DNA of 64,000 nt from Ziziphus jujuba (Eukaryota; Streptophyta; Magnoliopsida; Rosales; Rhamnaceae). The stretch spans positions 15,953,001 through 16,017,000 of the forward strand of contig NC_083380.1 in NCBI RefSeq assembly GCF_031755915.1, given 5' to 3'. Position numbers and translations under genes: made by a program. Below the pieces are notes generated by a model that saw only the letters and a list, made by a program, of their open reading frames with translations, did not search any database and had not been told where the DNA came from. Positions 1 to 12,410 of the stretch are shown here, one piece after another; the first letter of the stretch is position 1, and each line of letters starts with the position of its first letter.

Positions 1-120
1 AATTTTTAATTTATTTAATTTATTTGTTTTTTGGATTTTGCAATTAAGTAGTAGACATTTATTTGTATTGCGTAGATTGTATGTGACATTCATTTCAAAA
101 ATAAATTAATATTTTCTTGA

Positions 121-154
<34 letters not shown>

Positions 155-728
155 ATTTTTCTGTGGTTTATAAATCTCTAAATTTTTTAACTTGCGATGA
201 TGCAGCACGATAGGTAAAATTGTAATTGGCTCCTCCAAAAAATAACTACTGAAGTCTTAAGTATAATATTTTGACCCTTTAAATTTAATGTTTAGCATTT
301 CAAATCACCTAATTATAGTAAAGATAATGTAAAATATGATATATGGTTTTTTTTTAATGGAATCGGATAATAAAGGATGTAATTTTATATTGTATATTTA
401 ATTTTAATATATATTTTATTTATTAAATTTTGATAATTCATTTCATATACCTCTGTTTGTTTTTTAAGTTTGCAATTACCACACCTGAGAAAAAAAAAAA
501 AAAGGTTTCCAATTACCACGGCAGTGAAATATTTTCTTATATATATTTATCTTACAAGAATTTAAATTTTTTGTTATTTTATTTTGTTTTATTTATTTTT
601 GTTTTCTAATTTTGCAATGAAGTAGTTGGACATGGAAAGGCAATAGTGACACCTTTTATTAAATACATTTTATATTTAATTCCGCTATTATTTGAGATAA
701 TCATACTAGTTTTCTACCATGTCATGGA
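1..728. other. AT-rich upstream intergenic DNA
   Basis: No gene is visible here. The stretch is AT-rich, with a (TA)n tract near 123-155 and an A-run near 489-503. It reads as ordinary distal upstream sequence of the MORF gene that follows. Confidence 0.6.
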
Positions 729-843
729 GGCCCAAACTGCAAAGCGGGGCCCAAAGTAATCCAAATATTTGGGCTGCATTGTTCGCCCTTATCACATGAG
801 ATCCATTTAAGGCTGAAATGAAGGAAACTTGGCCCTAAACCCT
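729..843 (+). promoter_or_regulatory. Site II elements and telobox upstream of MORF1
   Basis: Two GGCCCA motifs (729-734 and 748-753) and one TGGGCT (770-775) match plant site II elements. A CCCTAAACCCT at 833-843 resembles a telobox. In plants this pair is known from promoters of housekeeping genes for ribosomal and mitochondrial proteins, where TCP factors bind site II. That fits a mitochondrial RNA-editing factor. Functional use here is inferred. Confidence 0.5.
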
Positions 844-861
844 GAACCTGCACCAACAACC

Positions 862-1004
862 CCGAGTTACCTGTAGAACCTCACCTCCGTCCGAGTTGCC
901 TGTAGAAGCCTAATCTCACCTCCGTCCTCACCTCCGTCCGAGTTACCTGTAGAACCCTAACCTCACCTCCGTCCGAGTTCTACAACTCCGAGTTTCAGCT
1001 CCAC
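862..1004 (+). repeat. Minisatellite in the MORF1 5' leader
   Basis: A unit built on CCGAGTTACCTGTAGAACC followed by CTCACCTCCGT recurs about three to four times with small changes, ending just before the start codon at 1017. It probably lies in the 5' UTR or core promoter, so its copy number may vary between alleles. Confidence 0.6.
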
Positions 1005-1016
1005 ATCCCACCAGCT

Positions 1017-2427
1017 ATGGCGCTTAGCTCACTTCGTCTCCGCCGAACCCTAACCTCCTTATCTACTCTCCGTCGCTCTCTCGCCGCGGCTTCTTCATCA
1101 GTCTCGGCTCCTCCTCTTCTTCATCTCCACGATTCCGTACAATCACCGCTTGCTTCGCCGGTTCAGTCTCGTGTCCAGCTCCTTCAATCTCGTAGGTTCA
1201 GGTCGTCTGCGATGTCGCTACTGTCCTCCCGATCGGCGTACAATAGCAGTAACAACCGGAGCGATGAAATTGGACCCGATACGATACTTTTCGAAGGTTG
1301 CGATTATAACCACTGGCTAATCGTCATGGATTTCCCTAAGGATCAAAAGATTTCTCCTGAAGAGATGGTTCGCACGTACGAAGAGACTTGTGCCAAGGGC
1401 TTGAACATCAGGTAATAATAAGGAACTTCGTTTTTAGTGGCTTTTAATTTTCATTTCTATGGTATTTTGTTTGTAGTTTGTTGTTTTATGAATTTCTCAA
1501 TGCCAATATTTGTATGTTTATGGGGATTTTAGGTTTATGTATTTTAAAGTGGCTTTGGATTTGAAAGATTAGTGGTTTGCCTTTGTGATTTTGCCCTGAT
1601 TATATATTGTTATTGTTGTTTCCATTTCTTCAGTGTTGAAGAGGCAAAAAAGAAAATGTATGCTTGTAGCACAACGACTTATGTAGGATTTCAAGCTGTG
1701 ATGACAGAAGAAGAGTCAGAAAAGTTTCATGGTAAAACTTTGGCGGCATTTATTGTTTTTACAATGAATAACAATAATATGCTGTAATGATGAAGAATGT
1801 TTTTTTTTACTTTTTGATCTAAACAGATTTACCTGGGGTAGTTTTTGTACTGCCGGATTCGTACATTGACCCACAGAACAAGGAGTATGGAGGTATTTTT
1901 TTTTTTTTAGAACTCTAATCGAAGTTTTCCAATTTATGGAGTCTATCTTTTGCGTTTCAGTTTTAAACTTGCGATATTCAATGTTGTAATTCTCAGGGGA
2001 TAAATACATTAACGGAACAATCATACCAAGACCACCTCCTGTTCAGTATGGCAGGCAGACAGGAAGATATCGTGATCGCAACAGGTACCCGGACCAACCA
2101 AGATATGATCGGCAAGGAGGACCAATGCCAAACCAGCAAGGGAATCCACCATATGGTAATCAGGGGTCGATGCAAGGAGGTGGAAGGAATTATGGGAATC
2201 AACAGAATTATCCCCCTCAACAAAATTATGGTACGCCAGCACAAGGAGATAGAAGAGATCCAATGCCAATGAATGCTCCACAGGGACGAGATCCTTACCA
2301 GCCAGGTAGAGGAGGTCCCGTGCCTTCATATCAGGGCAATTACAACCAAGGGGACCCGGGAAATTATCAGAACTTCCCACAAGGAGATCAGAGAAACTCT
2401 GCACCTCGTACTAGGCAAGGAGATTAG
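1017..2427 (+). CDS. MORF1: Multiple organellar RNA editing factor, MORF1-like (four exons)
   Basis: Exons 1017-1411, 1634-1731, 1827-1892 and 1997-2427 join in frame at GT-AG introns to give 329 residues. The first 70 or so residues are rich in Ser, Arg, Leu and Ala with few acidic residues, as in a mitochondrial transit peptide. A MORF/DAG domain follows at about 88-190, with [15 protein letters not shown], a Tyr-Glu-Glu-Thr-Cys stretch, ACSTTTY and LPDSYIDP. The rest is a Gln/Gly/Asn/Pro-rich tail typical of long MORFs. MORF proteins bind PPR proteins and are needed for C-to-U RNA editing in organelles. The domain wording and the tail, which ends near a Phe-Pro-Gln-Gly-Asp-Gln-Arg-Asn stretch, resemble mitochondrial MORF1 more than plastid MORF2 or MORF9. 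Paralogues MORF3 to MORF6 remain possible. The ATG at 1017 gives the transit peptide and lies just after the promoter repeat. No defects were seen. Confidence 0.92.
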
Positions 2428-3158
2428 AGTTCCTATTTTGAGAGGTTGGCAATGTGAATTTGATTTACCAGTTATAATTTCGTTAGTTAAATCAATTGTC
2501 TGCATTAAAAAGTTTGCTAAGTTCTTGGTTCACCTGTACTTTGTGTCTTGAAGGCATGTTTGATGACTTGTTGCTTTTAAACTATCGTTCTGTTAAACTT
2601 CATTGGCAAGGCTTCAAACAATTTTTTGCTAGTAAAATTGTTGTTTAGGAAAATGCAAGAGTGAGATATTACGTATCTTGAACGAAGAGCTAATAGAATT
2701 ATTACAGAAACAAAGTGCCTTGGTAGTTAATACCCAAAGAAATAATATTTTATAAGTGATTTTTTCATTGCTGGAGATTAATAACAAAGAACTTTATATT
2801 CTTATCTTGTAATGTTTAATATTTTGATTTCATTATGTAGAATTAAGTTTATTTAGCAATGATTATCTTCTATTTAATGTTATATATATAAAAAAATACA
2901 AATTAATTTTTAAGTTTTGAAGTTATTTAAAAGTAATTGGCATCTGAACAAATTGGATTTTTTTTTATTTCTTTTTTTTCTTTAGAACACATAAAAAAGA
3001 GTACTTGATGCCATTTAAGGTGTAGCTTCCTGTTTAAATAAAATAAATTGGCATCAACTACTAAATATGTTTAAATAATGTTACAACAAATGAAGGCAAT
3101 TTCCTCATGCCCATTTCTCAATAAACGGAGAGGATCTGGATCTCAACCACTAAAAAAG
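2428..3158. other. MORF1 3' flank and AT-rich intergenic DNA
   Basis: This contains the probable MORF1 3' UTR, then AT-rich sequence with short T and A runs. No further coding region was recognised before the minus-strand NRPA2 fragment. Confidence 0.6.
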
Positions 3159-4056
3159 TTAGGCTCCTGCTCCGTTACTCACTTTGAGGGTCATTTTTAT
3201 GTTCATGGCGGCTAGTTCTGCAGCCAAATATCTAAAGGCATATGGCATTGCAACTGTCTCCATTCCTTTACTTGACTGGCAAAAATGGCAGGTGACCTTC
3301 TTAGAACCTCTAGGGGGCAGGCCACCAACCTCACGTGGCTTTTGTGGCCGGACTGACGATGTGGTGACGATGTTTCCACAAAGAGTGCAAACATGAGCAA
3401 TATGAGGATCAGAACATGTATGGAGTCTATCATGCAGCAAATATGCTGCCCCATGTGCAAGCATGGAATCCCGCTCCATTTCACCTAATCGAATACCACC
3501 ACCGCGTTTTCTTCCTTTGATGGGTTGTCTAGTGACCTGGTCTGCTGTTCCTGTGGATACCAAATCAAGAACAGGTACTAAATGAAACTTAGGTAAACAT
3601 ATAAACATGTATGTCTATACAGAGGAAGATAAACTTTTTAAGACCAAGAAGAACAGTTCTTTCCTTAACGAAGCACATGAGAGTTGCTCATAGCACGTCT
3701 AACAAAAGAAATGAACAATTCATACACCTGTGAAGTGTGAGCATCAATTTTAGTGACATGGTTAACCAAAGAAAAAAAAGATTTCAATAACACCAGAAGG
3801 AAAGAGTAATAAATATCCTCACCTGAAATTTGTCTGAAACCATGTGTCGTAGTCGTTGATAATAGACGGGCCCATAAAGATCCCACTGTACAACACCTCT
3901 AAACCGTGGTAATTGACCCCCTTCTGTCTTAACATTTCACCCAATTCATCAACAAGTGAATTGGGATTTGATTCTGTCTCTCCATTGGCTTTGTCCAATG
4001 AAGAAGGTTCTGATACAGTTTCTCCATTAGCTTTCTTAGCTGAACTGGCAAATGGA
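3159..4056 (-). pseudogene. NRPA2: 3' fragment of the RNA polymerase I second-largest subunit gene
   Basis: The minus strand from about 3561 to 3159 encodes the C-terminus of an RPA2/NRPA2-type protein: a DQVTRQP-KGRKRGGG segment, GEMERDS-LAHGAAYLL-DRL, a zinc ribbon with CTLCG and CHFCQ cysteine pairs, then FRYLAAELAAMNIK and a stop. A second piece at about 3890-3825 encodes a GPVYYQRLRHMVSDKF segment followed by a GTGAGG donor, so an intron is retained. Upstream, at about 4050-3895, lies an ELGEMLRQKG and EVLYSG segment. This is in another frame from the second piece, so sequence between the two is missing. The acceptor of the last exon also looks lost. The rest of the large subunit is absent. 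The kept intron points to a DNA-level duplication, not a retrocopy. It ends abruptly where MATE intron homology begins. Confidence 0.85.
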
Positions 4057-4525
4057 GGAACTGTTCAATGAAGACTCAGCTTTTATTATAGCTAAAATTG
4101 CTTCCCAAATCTTCATATGAATTGTATGTATATGCCTAAATTTCTGTGAAAATTTTTAATGGGTCCTTGAGACAGATCGTGCTACTTTAATTTGGGCCTA
4201 AAAAGCAAACTGGTAGAATTAGGTCTTTTATTCCCTAATATTGGTATCCAATTCTAGTTTGTAACCCAAATTCTCTGCGTATATGTAAGCTACTGACTCA
4301 GTATGGGATTTTAAAGCTGGTGAAAGATCCATGAAAATCAAAGCAAATTGTACATGTCTGGCTCTACTTATATTTGCTGCTTCCAACTTTGATGTTGCTA
4401 TGAAAAATGATTATTATGATATTATAAAGGGCAAGATTATTGCTCTTTTTTATTTTTTATTTTTTATTTTTTATGTTTTTGGGGTAATATAGTCCTTCCA
4501 TCCGAAGTTTGTTTTGTTTGAATAG

Positions 4526-6908
4526 ATGGGATTGTCAAGGGCATTGGAGACATTATCAGGACAGGCATATGGAGCAAAGCAATACCATATGCTGGGCATA
4601 CACATGCAGAGAGCCATGTTTGTTCTCTTAATTGTTAGCATACCCCTTGCCGTTATTTGGGCAAACACGAGATCTATTCTAACTTTACTGGGCCAAGATG
4701 CTGAAATATCAGCAGAAGCCGGACAATGTGCTCGGATTATGATTCCGAGCATTTTTGCCTATGGTCTTCTTCAATGCTTCATAAGATTCTTACAGACCCA
4801 AAACATTGTTTTTCCAATGATGTTGAGCTGTGGAATCACAACATTAATCCATATGATTTTGTGTTGGATACTGGTATTGAAATCTGGACTTGGAAACAGG
4901 GGAGCTGCCTTGGCAAATTCCATCTCCTATTGGATCAATGTGCTATTGTTGGGCCTCTATGTGAAGTTCTCGTCTTCACGTGCAAAATCTTGGACAGGGT
5001 TTTCAAAGGAATCTTTGCAAAACATTCCCACTTTTCTTAAGCTTGCCATTCCTTCAGCTGTCATGGTCTGGTAATTTCTACTTCACTCTGTTCTATCATG
5101 GTCTTAATTGTATGCCAAATGGTGTATTTTCTTATCCATTGTATATTTCTCTTTCGTAAAATTTTACCCTTTAATCCTAATGCAGTTTACCTTGATGTCT
5201 TACACTGGTTTTGAACAGCTTGGAGATGTGGTCATTCAAAATGATGATTCTTTTATCGGGTGTTTTTCCCAATCCCGAGCTAGAAACCTCTGTTCTTTCT
5301 ATATGGTTTGTTATTATAATGGTTAACTGCAGCATAACTTTACTTGAGATTGTAGGCTAAATACTTTTCTTATTTGGGGTCCTGTATTTCTAATTTTTTG
5401 CCGACTATAACTTGCATTTGCAGCCTTAACACAGCTGGAACAGTATGGATGATTCCTTTTGGACTAAGCGGTGCTGTAACGTTAGCTATGATGTAGACTC
5501 TGACTCTTGCTATTTTACAAGTCTGACCATATCTAAGTTTCTGGAATTATATTTTATAGGTACTATAACTTTCCAAATTTAAAACAATTAATTCTAATGT
5601 TGTTTATAAGAGAATTCAGCAAGTGGCATTTATATTACAGCTAAGGCACCACTTCTAATCCACTATTTCTTGTATATTCTTTATGTTTCTTGTTTCTGAA
5701 TTACAGCATTCGGGTTTCGAATGAATTAGGAGCAGGACACCCCGATGCAGCTCGCTTAGCAGTACATGTTGTCTTGGTCGTGGCTATTACTGAGGGTTTA
5801 TTGGTCGGATTGGTCCTTATATTGATACAGAACATCTGGGGCTACGCTTTTAGCAATGAATTGGAAGTTATCAAATATGTAGCAATAATGATGCTAATAC
5901 TTGCAGTATCCAACATTTTAGATGGACTCCAGTGTGTTCTTTCAGGTATTTTTACTATCTCATGGTCCATATACGAACAGCATCATCTTATACATTAAAA
6001 TAGATTTGGACAAACCCTTGATGGTAACTGTTTTACAGAATCTGACATTGGTAGAGAACAAACAGAAATGCTTATTGGCCCTATTTTCTATGTGTCTGTT
6101 ATTATAATTTTATTTTTATTTTTATTTTTATTTTTATTTTTTCATTTTAAAAACCTGTGAGAACAGAATTTCCCTGTGCACCAGAACATTTTCATGACAG
6201 AAAGAGTAAAGTAGGTTGATAACCTATTTTCAACACACAGGCCTTTCTTCTTCTTTCTTCATTTCATAAGGAATTTTCTATCCATAGAACCAATAAGAGC
6301 AAAAACATTGGTTTTTGAGACAAATAAATTGTCCCCTCCTCTAGTACTAAGCTAATAACACAAGTTTTGTAGAATGTGATCTCTGGAAAAATCAAAGGGA
6401 AATAGATTATAAGATAGCCTTCATTGATGAATCAAGTATTGGAGCTATTAGTATGACTAAATATGAACATTAATTCATAGGGAATGCAAGAGGATGTGGG
6501 TGGCAGAAGATTGGAGCTTATGTGAACCTCGGATCCTACTATTTGGTGGGAATTCCATCAGCTGTTTTATTGGCTTTTGCCTTCCATATTCGTGGAAAGG
6601 TTCATTTCTAGTACCATTTAACTTCTTTTTCATGTTAACTTCTGGTGCAAGCAAGTAATAATTTTTTTGTGAGTTATCGTTTTGAATAGGGTCTCTGGTT
6701 GGGAATAATATGTGCAGTCGTGGTACAAGTGCTATCTCTTTTTACTATCACCATTCGCACCAATTGGGAGCAAGAAGTAACATTTCTCTCTCACTTTCGC
6801 CTTTCTCCATTTATTTTCTTCATCTCATTTTCGATGTTTTTTATTCAGGCAAAGAAGGCTACAGAAAGAGTCTACGACTCAAAAATTTCTGTCAATATAG
6901 TCTCGTGA
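4526..6908 (+). pseudogene. MATE transporter copy 1, lacking exon 1
   Basis: Seven exons match the MATE genes at 32709 and 42021: 4526-5070, 5219-5305, 5424-5480, 5707-5945, 6481-6599, 6690-6776 and 6849-6908. Together they keep 398 open codons to a TGA. The 94-codon first exon, with the N-terminus and first helix, is absent. Homology to the intact copy begins inside intron 1 at about 4057, straight after the NRPA2 fragment. The donor of the 57-nt exon is AAC|GTTAGC, where the intact copy has AAG|GTGAGC, so it is probably weaker. The conserved ETLSGQAYG motif has survived. An N-truncated protein from the ATG at 4526 is conceivable but would lack the first helix, so I call this a 5'-truncated pseudogene. 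It is nearly identical to the 32709 gene, which suggests a recent duplication. Confidence 0.85.
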
Positions 6909-9800
6909 TATGCTTAATGTGACTTGCAAAAAAGACAACTTTCATAGCAAAAATCTGTTAAAGAACGTAGCTATATATGGCAATCTTGGAATTTTGTGAA
7001 GTGATATAACTTGACTGCTGGAAGATACAGCGGCTGCAGAGTAAGAAGACTTGAGCTTTCAGCTTATTCTTGTAGCTCTATTTCTTGAAGTTTCTACTTT
7101 TCCTTAAATTTTGACGTTACATGAGGAGTAATTTTGTTTTATATGAAGTTTATCGTAAGAATATTAAACTGTGCCTTTATTAGTGGAATGCTTTGATCTT
7201 CACATGAGTAAAACTGTTTAAAGTGTTATTGCGGACAATGAATTTCATCAAGCAGTGTTGAATTTAAAAGTTTGCGTACTAATTAACTTTTCTTTAGTAA
7301 TTTGAGAACTTGTTTGATTAAAATCGAACTAGAGTTGAATTTTTGGTAGGCTATTTGCTAGCAGATAGAGCACAAACAAGTTTATAGATGAACATATGAG
7401 ATTGGATTGGACTACTTAAGTTTACCAATGGAGCTTTCTTTATTCTTAATTGAAATTAGCAAATAAGGGAATTGCGTTTCTATTCACACTACAAAATTTA
7501 ATAACTACATTACATTTTTAATTACTTATTAATATTTCAAAAATATATATTCTTTGTTGAAAAGTCACAACTACCTTTAAGCATATAAATAGAATAAAAA
7601 TAAACTAGTATGTACTACAATGGAGTTTTAGGAAAAATAATAAGCCTTACAATGGAAAAAATAGAGTTCAGCGACTAAGAAGAAAAAAATGCACAAAAAT
7701 GATTCGTAAATCATTCCTTTCAATCTTAAAAATTAAAAAGGTAAGTATTTAACTTTTATGATTTATTTCCTTTTTAACTTTCTTTTATTTATTTATTTTT
7801 TTAAAATTTTTATTCTATCTATTCTTTGTATCACTTTGAAGTCAATTGGTATAGTAGCACATACGTTTTGAATAGATCAAGGTTCTGCACATAGGAGAAA
7901 ATAATCACTTGAAGAATATGTGCAGTATATATAACACAGATGAGTTGGACAAATCCAGATTCTGTATATCGAATGTATCTTGTTTCATGTGAACTATATA
8001 ATCTGAATGAAAACAAACAATATATGAAGCAGTAACTTGGACGATTTAACCCATCTAGATTTTATATGCTGGATGTATCCAATTTCATATGGGTTATGTT
8101 ATGTGAGCGAAAATGGACAAGATATGAAGTAGTCATGTGGCATACATAACTTGGATGATTTGAATCCATCTAGGTTTTGTATATTAGACACATAATTTCC
8201 ATCTGAATTATATGATCTGGATTGAAACAAACGATATGTGAAGTAATTATTTGGTATACATAATCCAAATGATTTAAACCCGTCTATGTTTTGTTTATCG
8301 ATCGTATTATGTTTCATTTCAATTATATACTCCAGACGAAAACAAATGACATGTATAATAGCTGTTCCATATGCATAACTGGATGGTTTGAATTCGTCAC
8401 ATTTCCATGTTATATAATTCGAATGGAAACAAATGATACATGAATTTATAATGTATCTATTTAATCACATTTAAGGATAAATTAGGTATAATATATGGGT
8501 GTAGGTAATAAAAATTAAATTAAAAATAAATATGTATAGAATATAATATGGTTATTAAATTTTATAATGTGAATAAAACAATCCATAAGGAAACTAGTTA
8601 TCAATAAATTTTAGACTATTATTCTGCCAAATTTTGAGAGATGTCCATACATTTGGGTAAAATAATCAAACTATTCTTATAGCTAGTAGCTACTTACAAA
8701 TTTTATTGAAAAAAAATAAAATAAAAGTTTAGATAAGGTAACTACTTATAAATAATCCGCAACCTTATAAATGACCCCTAAACTATGAAAATGTGAAAAA
8801 CCAATAATAAACTATTATGAGTGAGATTTATATGTCAGATAATAATTTAAATAATATTAAATAGTTCATTTTTAAGATTTTAGTATAAAAAAAATAAAAT
8901 TAAATATTTCAATTAAAAAATAATTACATAACCAGTTATGACAAATAATTAGTTGTGATAAATAATAATACTAATGTGAAAATAAGGATAATAATAACTT
9001 AAAATCTCCATATCACCCTTACAAGTAAAATTACCATATATAATTTTGGAATATTTGAATATTAAATGTCTAATAGAATAGTTTTATTTGGAGAATAGAA
9101 TATAGTATTGCAATTTACCGAAAAGAAAAAAAAAAAAAAAAGGAGTATAGTATTCTAGCCGACATTTTTGTAGAGTGTACTTATATTCAGAATTTTTATT
9201 TTATGATTGAGTGGGTTGAGCATAGGACACCACACGGCGAAAAAATGGACATTTCTAAAAGGGCTATTGATGGCTTTTAGTTAACTAGATAGTCTATTAA
9301 CTTTTTTTTAAATGACATTTTAAAGAAAATTTAGCTTTTATGAAAAATAAATAATGTTTACACAAGCTCTAAAAATATACATTCACTATGATAATATCTA
9401 TACCATATCAGTTTTATATTTATTTTAAACATTAACATTGCATAATAATTTTCTCAAAATATTGTTTATATTGCTTATATATGTCATGTCTTACAATCCA
9501 TATCTTCATGAAAAATGCTGTTAAGTTCCTGTAGTATAAAGTCAAACAATATGGAAAAGTGTTTTTGTTATATCATATACTTGAATGTTGTAAATTATAA
9601 ACTTTGAACTTGTAACTTTTAATTTTAAAATTATAAACATAAATGCTAAGTTTGAAATGGTAACTCCAAATTTTACAGTTTGTAATTAATTACAACCCTT
9701 GCCCCTTTAAATGATTGTTGACTCAACATTGATTTCCAAATTTGATCTTCCTTTTTCTACTTTAAAACAGTATTTTTGTTTTCTAACCTATAAAGGAAGA

Positions 9801-9834
<34 letters not shown>

Positions 9835-10407
9835 CTACTTGCTTTAGTTTGGTCGATATTAAAGACAAAAGTACAAAGTGAAGCAAATTTTGTCTTACAC
9901 TGAACTTTACTCACCTATATATTCGCAAATTAATCATTTTGACCCCCTTGTCCATCTCTCATAAATTTATATGTAAACGAACTGATTCGCTAACAACTTT
10001 TGCAGCAACGCTATAAATCGTTGCTGCACCAAAAGTACGTTAAATTTTTACATTTATCTAGTGTTTGGTTGGTAGTTCGTATATGTACTTATTACATGGA
10101 TAATTTAGTGTAACAAATAACCTATTATGATGGATAATTCAATAATTTTTCCCTTTTGGGGATTCATATGTTTGGTTTGGTGTTAACAAAATTATAGATT
10201 GTTTGGATTAAATTATTTATAATAATTAATTAGAAATGATAGGTATGACATGATGTAACCATTTATGAATTTTTTTTTTCCAAAATAGTTCAGAGGGACC
10301 CATAAGGGAGTACATAAATATTTTTCCACAAACAGAATTGACATACCAAGAATTTCATAGGGGCAACAAGAAACAAACTGTCCACTCTTCAAAAACTTTG
10401 TAAAAAA
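6909..10407. other. AT-rich intergenic DNA downstream of MATE copy 1
   Basis: Apart from the tandem repeat at 7830-8450 and a (TA)n tract near 9802-9832, nothing coding was recognised. Most of it is the MATE 3' flank shared with block B. Confidence 0.6.
7830..8450. repeat. Imperfect tandem repeat, unit about 110 bp
   Basis: Roughly five to six diverged units recur. Each carries a GAAGTAGT-like start, then ACATAAxxxGGATGATTTGAA, then a TCTAGGTTTTGTAT-like stretch, then ATAATCTGGATGAAAACAAA. The unit length drifts between about 95 and 115 bp. The same array recurs in the duplicated block near 37110-37790. Confidence 0.65.
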
Positions 10408-10520
10408 ATGGAGGGAGACAGAGCAAAACCGATCTTTAGGCACAACCTTTATTCAAGTTTGGGAAGAAAATGGAGCTCATAACAGAAAAGTTATAAATCA
10501 TAGTGAAAGAGAGATTATTC
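10408..10520 (+). pseudogene. Relic of a MATE exon 1
   Basis: This stretch matches the start of the MATE gene at 42021, including TTTATTCAAGTTTGGGAAGA and the following GGAGCTCATAACAGAAAAG. A one-base insertion near codon 5 puts it out of frame. Homology stops at about 10520, inside exon 1, and no second exon follows. It marks the broken end of block A. Confidence 0.8.
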
Positions 10521-11571
10521 ATATATGTATTTGTTTTTGAGTAAAGTTGTTAAGTATTGAACCATGACATCTTGAATTGTTGTCTCTGGGGGTATGCATC
10601 AAATGATTTTTAGGTTTAAAGATATTGGTTGGAGTTGAAGGCTTTTGATAATCTAAAGAGCTATTAGTTATTGTTTAGGGCTAAGGAACTAGTTGTTCAA
10701 GATTGTGGTAATGTATCTTCTGGTCGTTGTTGTTGAGATCGTAGATTGTAGATCTGGTTGTTTTCGAGATTTGGTTTCTGCTATGATTAAAAGGGTCGAG
10801 AATTGGTTAGTTGTTGAGATCGTCATTTGGATTTGCTCGTTTTTGAAAACAAATTGCGTTCATAGTCACTGGTTAATAGTTGGCTGGTATCTAGGTGAAG
10901 TTGTTTGAGGGAGGTCATGTGGTTGTGTGTAGGTGGCGAAATCAAAGAATTTTTGTTCAGATTTGGGGAAGGTTAGGTGTGTTCAACAAGACTTGAGGAA
11001 GTTTGGGAGAGGTTGTGTGGGTGTGTAGTTTGAATTGGTTGTTGGTCCGCAGTTATGATTTAGGGTTTTACATTTGTTCACTTTTGAATATTAAAAATAA
11101 TTAAATGAATGTAAAATGATAAAATTAAATTTAAATAATTGATATTTAGGGAGTTGAGTGGACAGTAATCTAATGGTGATAAAGAATTTGTCAATTAGAA
11201 TTTCCATGTAATTAATAATAATAAAAATATTATATATATATATATATATTGTAACCTTGGTTTGGTTTAGTTTGTGTAAGTTTAAAATTATTCTAAGCCA
11301 AAAATCAACCAATTAAATCGGTTTTTTAACGACAAATAGGATAGTTTCAATGATTGAGCATTTTTATTTATATTTTAGGTTCAACTTATGAAAACAATAA
11401 GATTTTGGAAAGTTTGTATATTGCGTGATTTGTTTAAAAAGAAAAATTAATTTTTTAATAATAAATTTGGTCCGAATTAATATGCTTATGAAAAAAATAA
11501 AACCAAATAAAACCAAACCAATTCGGTTTGGCAGTTCAATCAATTTGATTTGAATTTTTTCTACCTTTATT
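10521..11571. other. Unassigned intergenic stretch
   Basis: No recognised gene. The part at about 10560-11060 is GT-rich and slightly less AT-rich than its surroundings. It holds a 71-codon open frame (10693-10908) with no family resemblance that I recognise. A (TA)n tract lies near 11231-11250. Confidence 0.5.
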
Positions 11572-12410
11572 AGGAGAAAATTTTCAGTGTGACGGTGGTA
11601 CCAACTGATCTACTACCACTTCAAATAATTGAATGCCATTTGTTTAAAACTAACCACAATTTAATAACATATGTTAAGTTTGCCATCTCATTTAAAAATG
11701 TCCAGCTCACTATTTTAAATTGTTTTTTTCTTTTTTCCTAAAAGATAAACCTTTATAGAAGAATAAATGAATAGTAAAGGGTAAATATTTTAACCAGCCA
11801 TTTAGGAATTCATTCTTTTCCTCTTCAGCGATGGTCTGAAGTCACTGGTGACTGTGAGATTGGTTGAAAATTTTCAGGAAGCAAGACTCCAACTTAGAGA
11901 ATGGGCTCCGCTTTTTAAGCTCTTCTAGTTCTGTATGCATTCCATTTTGAAAAGAGAAGAGATAAATAGGTTTCAAGAATCGGGGTTTATCCTCAAGATT
12001 CACAAACAGCCGGCGGTAGGCCATCGCTGTTACTTTTGTTGCCGGTGAATGTTGGAAGAGGAGGAAGAGATTTGAAATCTAAACAATTATTGAAGAAACT
12101 TTTCAAAAAAAAAAAAAAGAAAAGAAAATTGGAACAAAGCCCAATAGCCACCGTAGGCGATTCTTTGGCAGAAATGGCTGCTGGTTGCCATATGAGTATC
12201 TTTTAAAAAAAAAAAAAAAAAAACTAGATCCAAGTTTGAAGAAGAAGGTAAGGGTATTTGAGTAAATTAAAATGAATTTAAATATATAAAAGTAAATAAA
12301 ATGGCAATTTGAAAAAAAAATGATGTGGCAAAGTTTCAACAGATGGCGTTAAACAATTTAGAGTGGTAGCAGATCAGCTAGTACCAGTGTTTCATTGAAT
12401 ATTTTCTCCT
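11572..12410. mobile_element. Non-autonomous TIR transposon, Mutator-like
   Basis: The left end (AGGAGAAAATTTTCAGTG from 11572) and the reverse complement of the right end (AGGAGAAAATATTCAATG from 12410) match over at least 75 bp with mismatches. Both include a CTGATCTxCTACCACT core. Weaker matching runs further inwards. Long TIRs and the absence of a transposase suggest a Mutator-like MITE. The interior is less AT-rich than the flanks and holds a 60-codon minus-strand frame (12024-11842) starting MAYRRLFVNL, perhaps a captured gene piece. I could not find a clean 9-bp target duplication. Confidence 0.65.

Larger units (their letters stand above)
4057..10520 (+). repeat. Segmental duplication, block A (partner of 33315-42140)
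   Basis: From GGAACTGTTCAATG at about 4057 the sequence follows the copy at 33315 through MATE introns and exons, the 3' flank, a tandem-repeat patch and the CACACGGCGAAAAAATGG landmark (9232 here, 38566 there). Colinearity then jumps. Block A at about 9260 resumes homology with block B at about 40710, and continues to a MATE exon-1 relic that matches the gene at 42021. Confidence 0.8.

Noticed and set aside
10693..10908. 71-codon open frame
   Set aside because: No family resemblance, no splice or promoter context, and a low-complexity Val-Leu-rich sequence.
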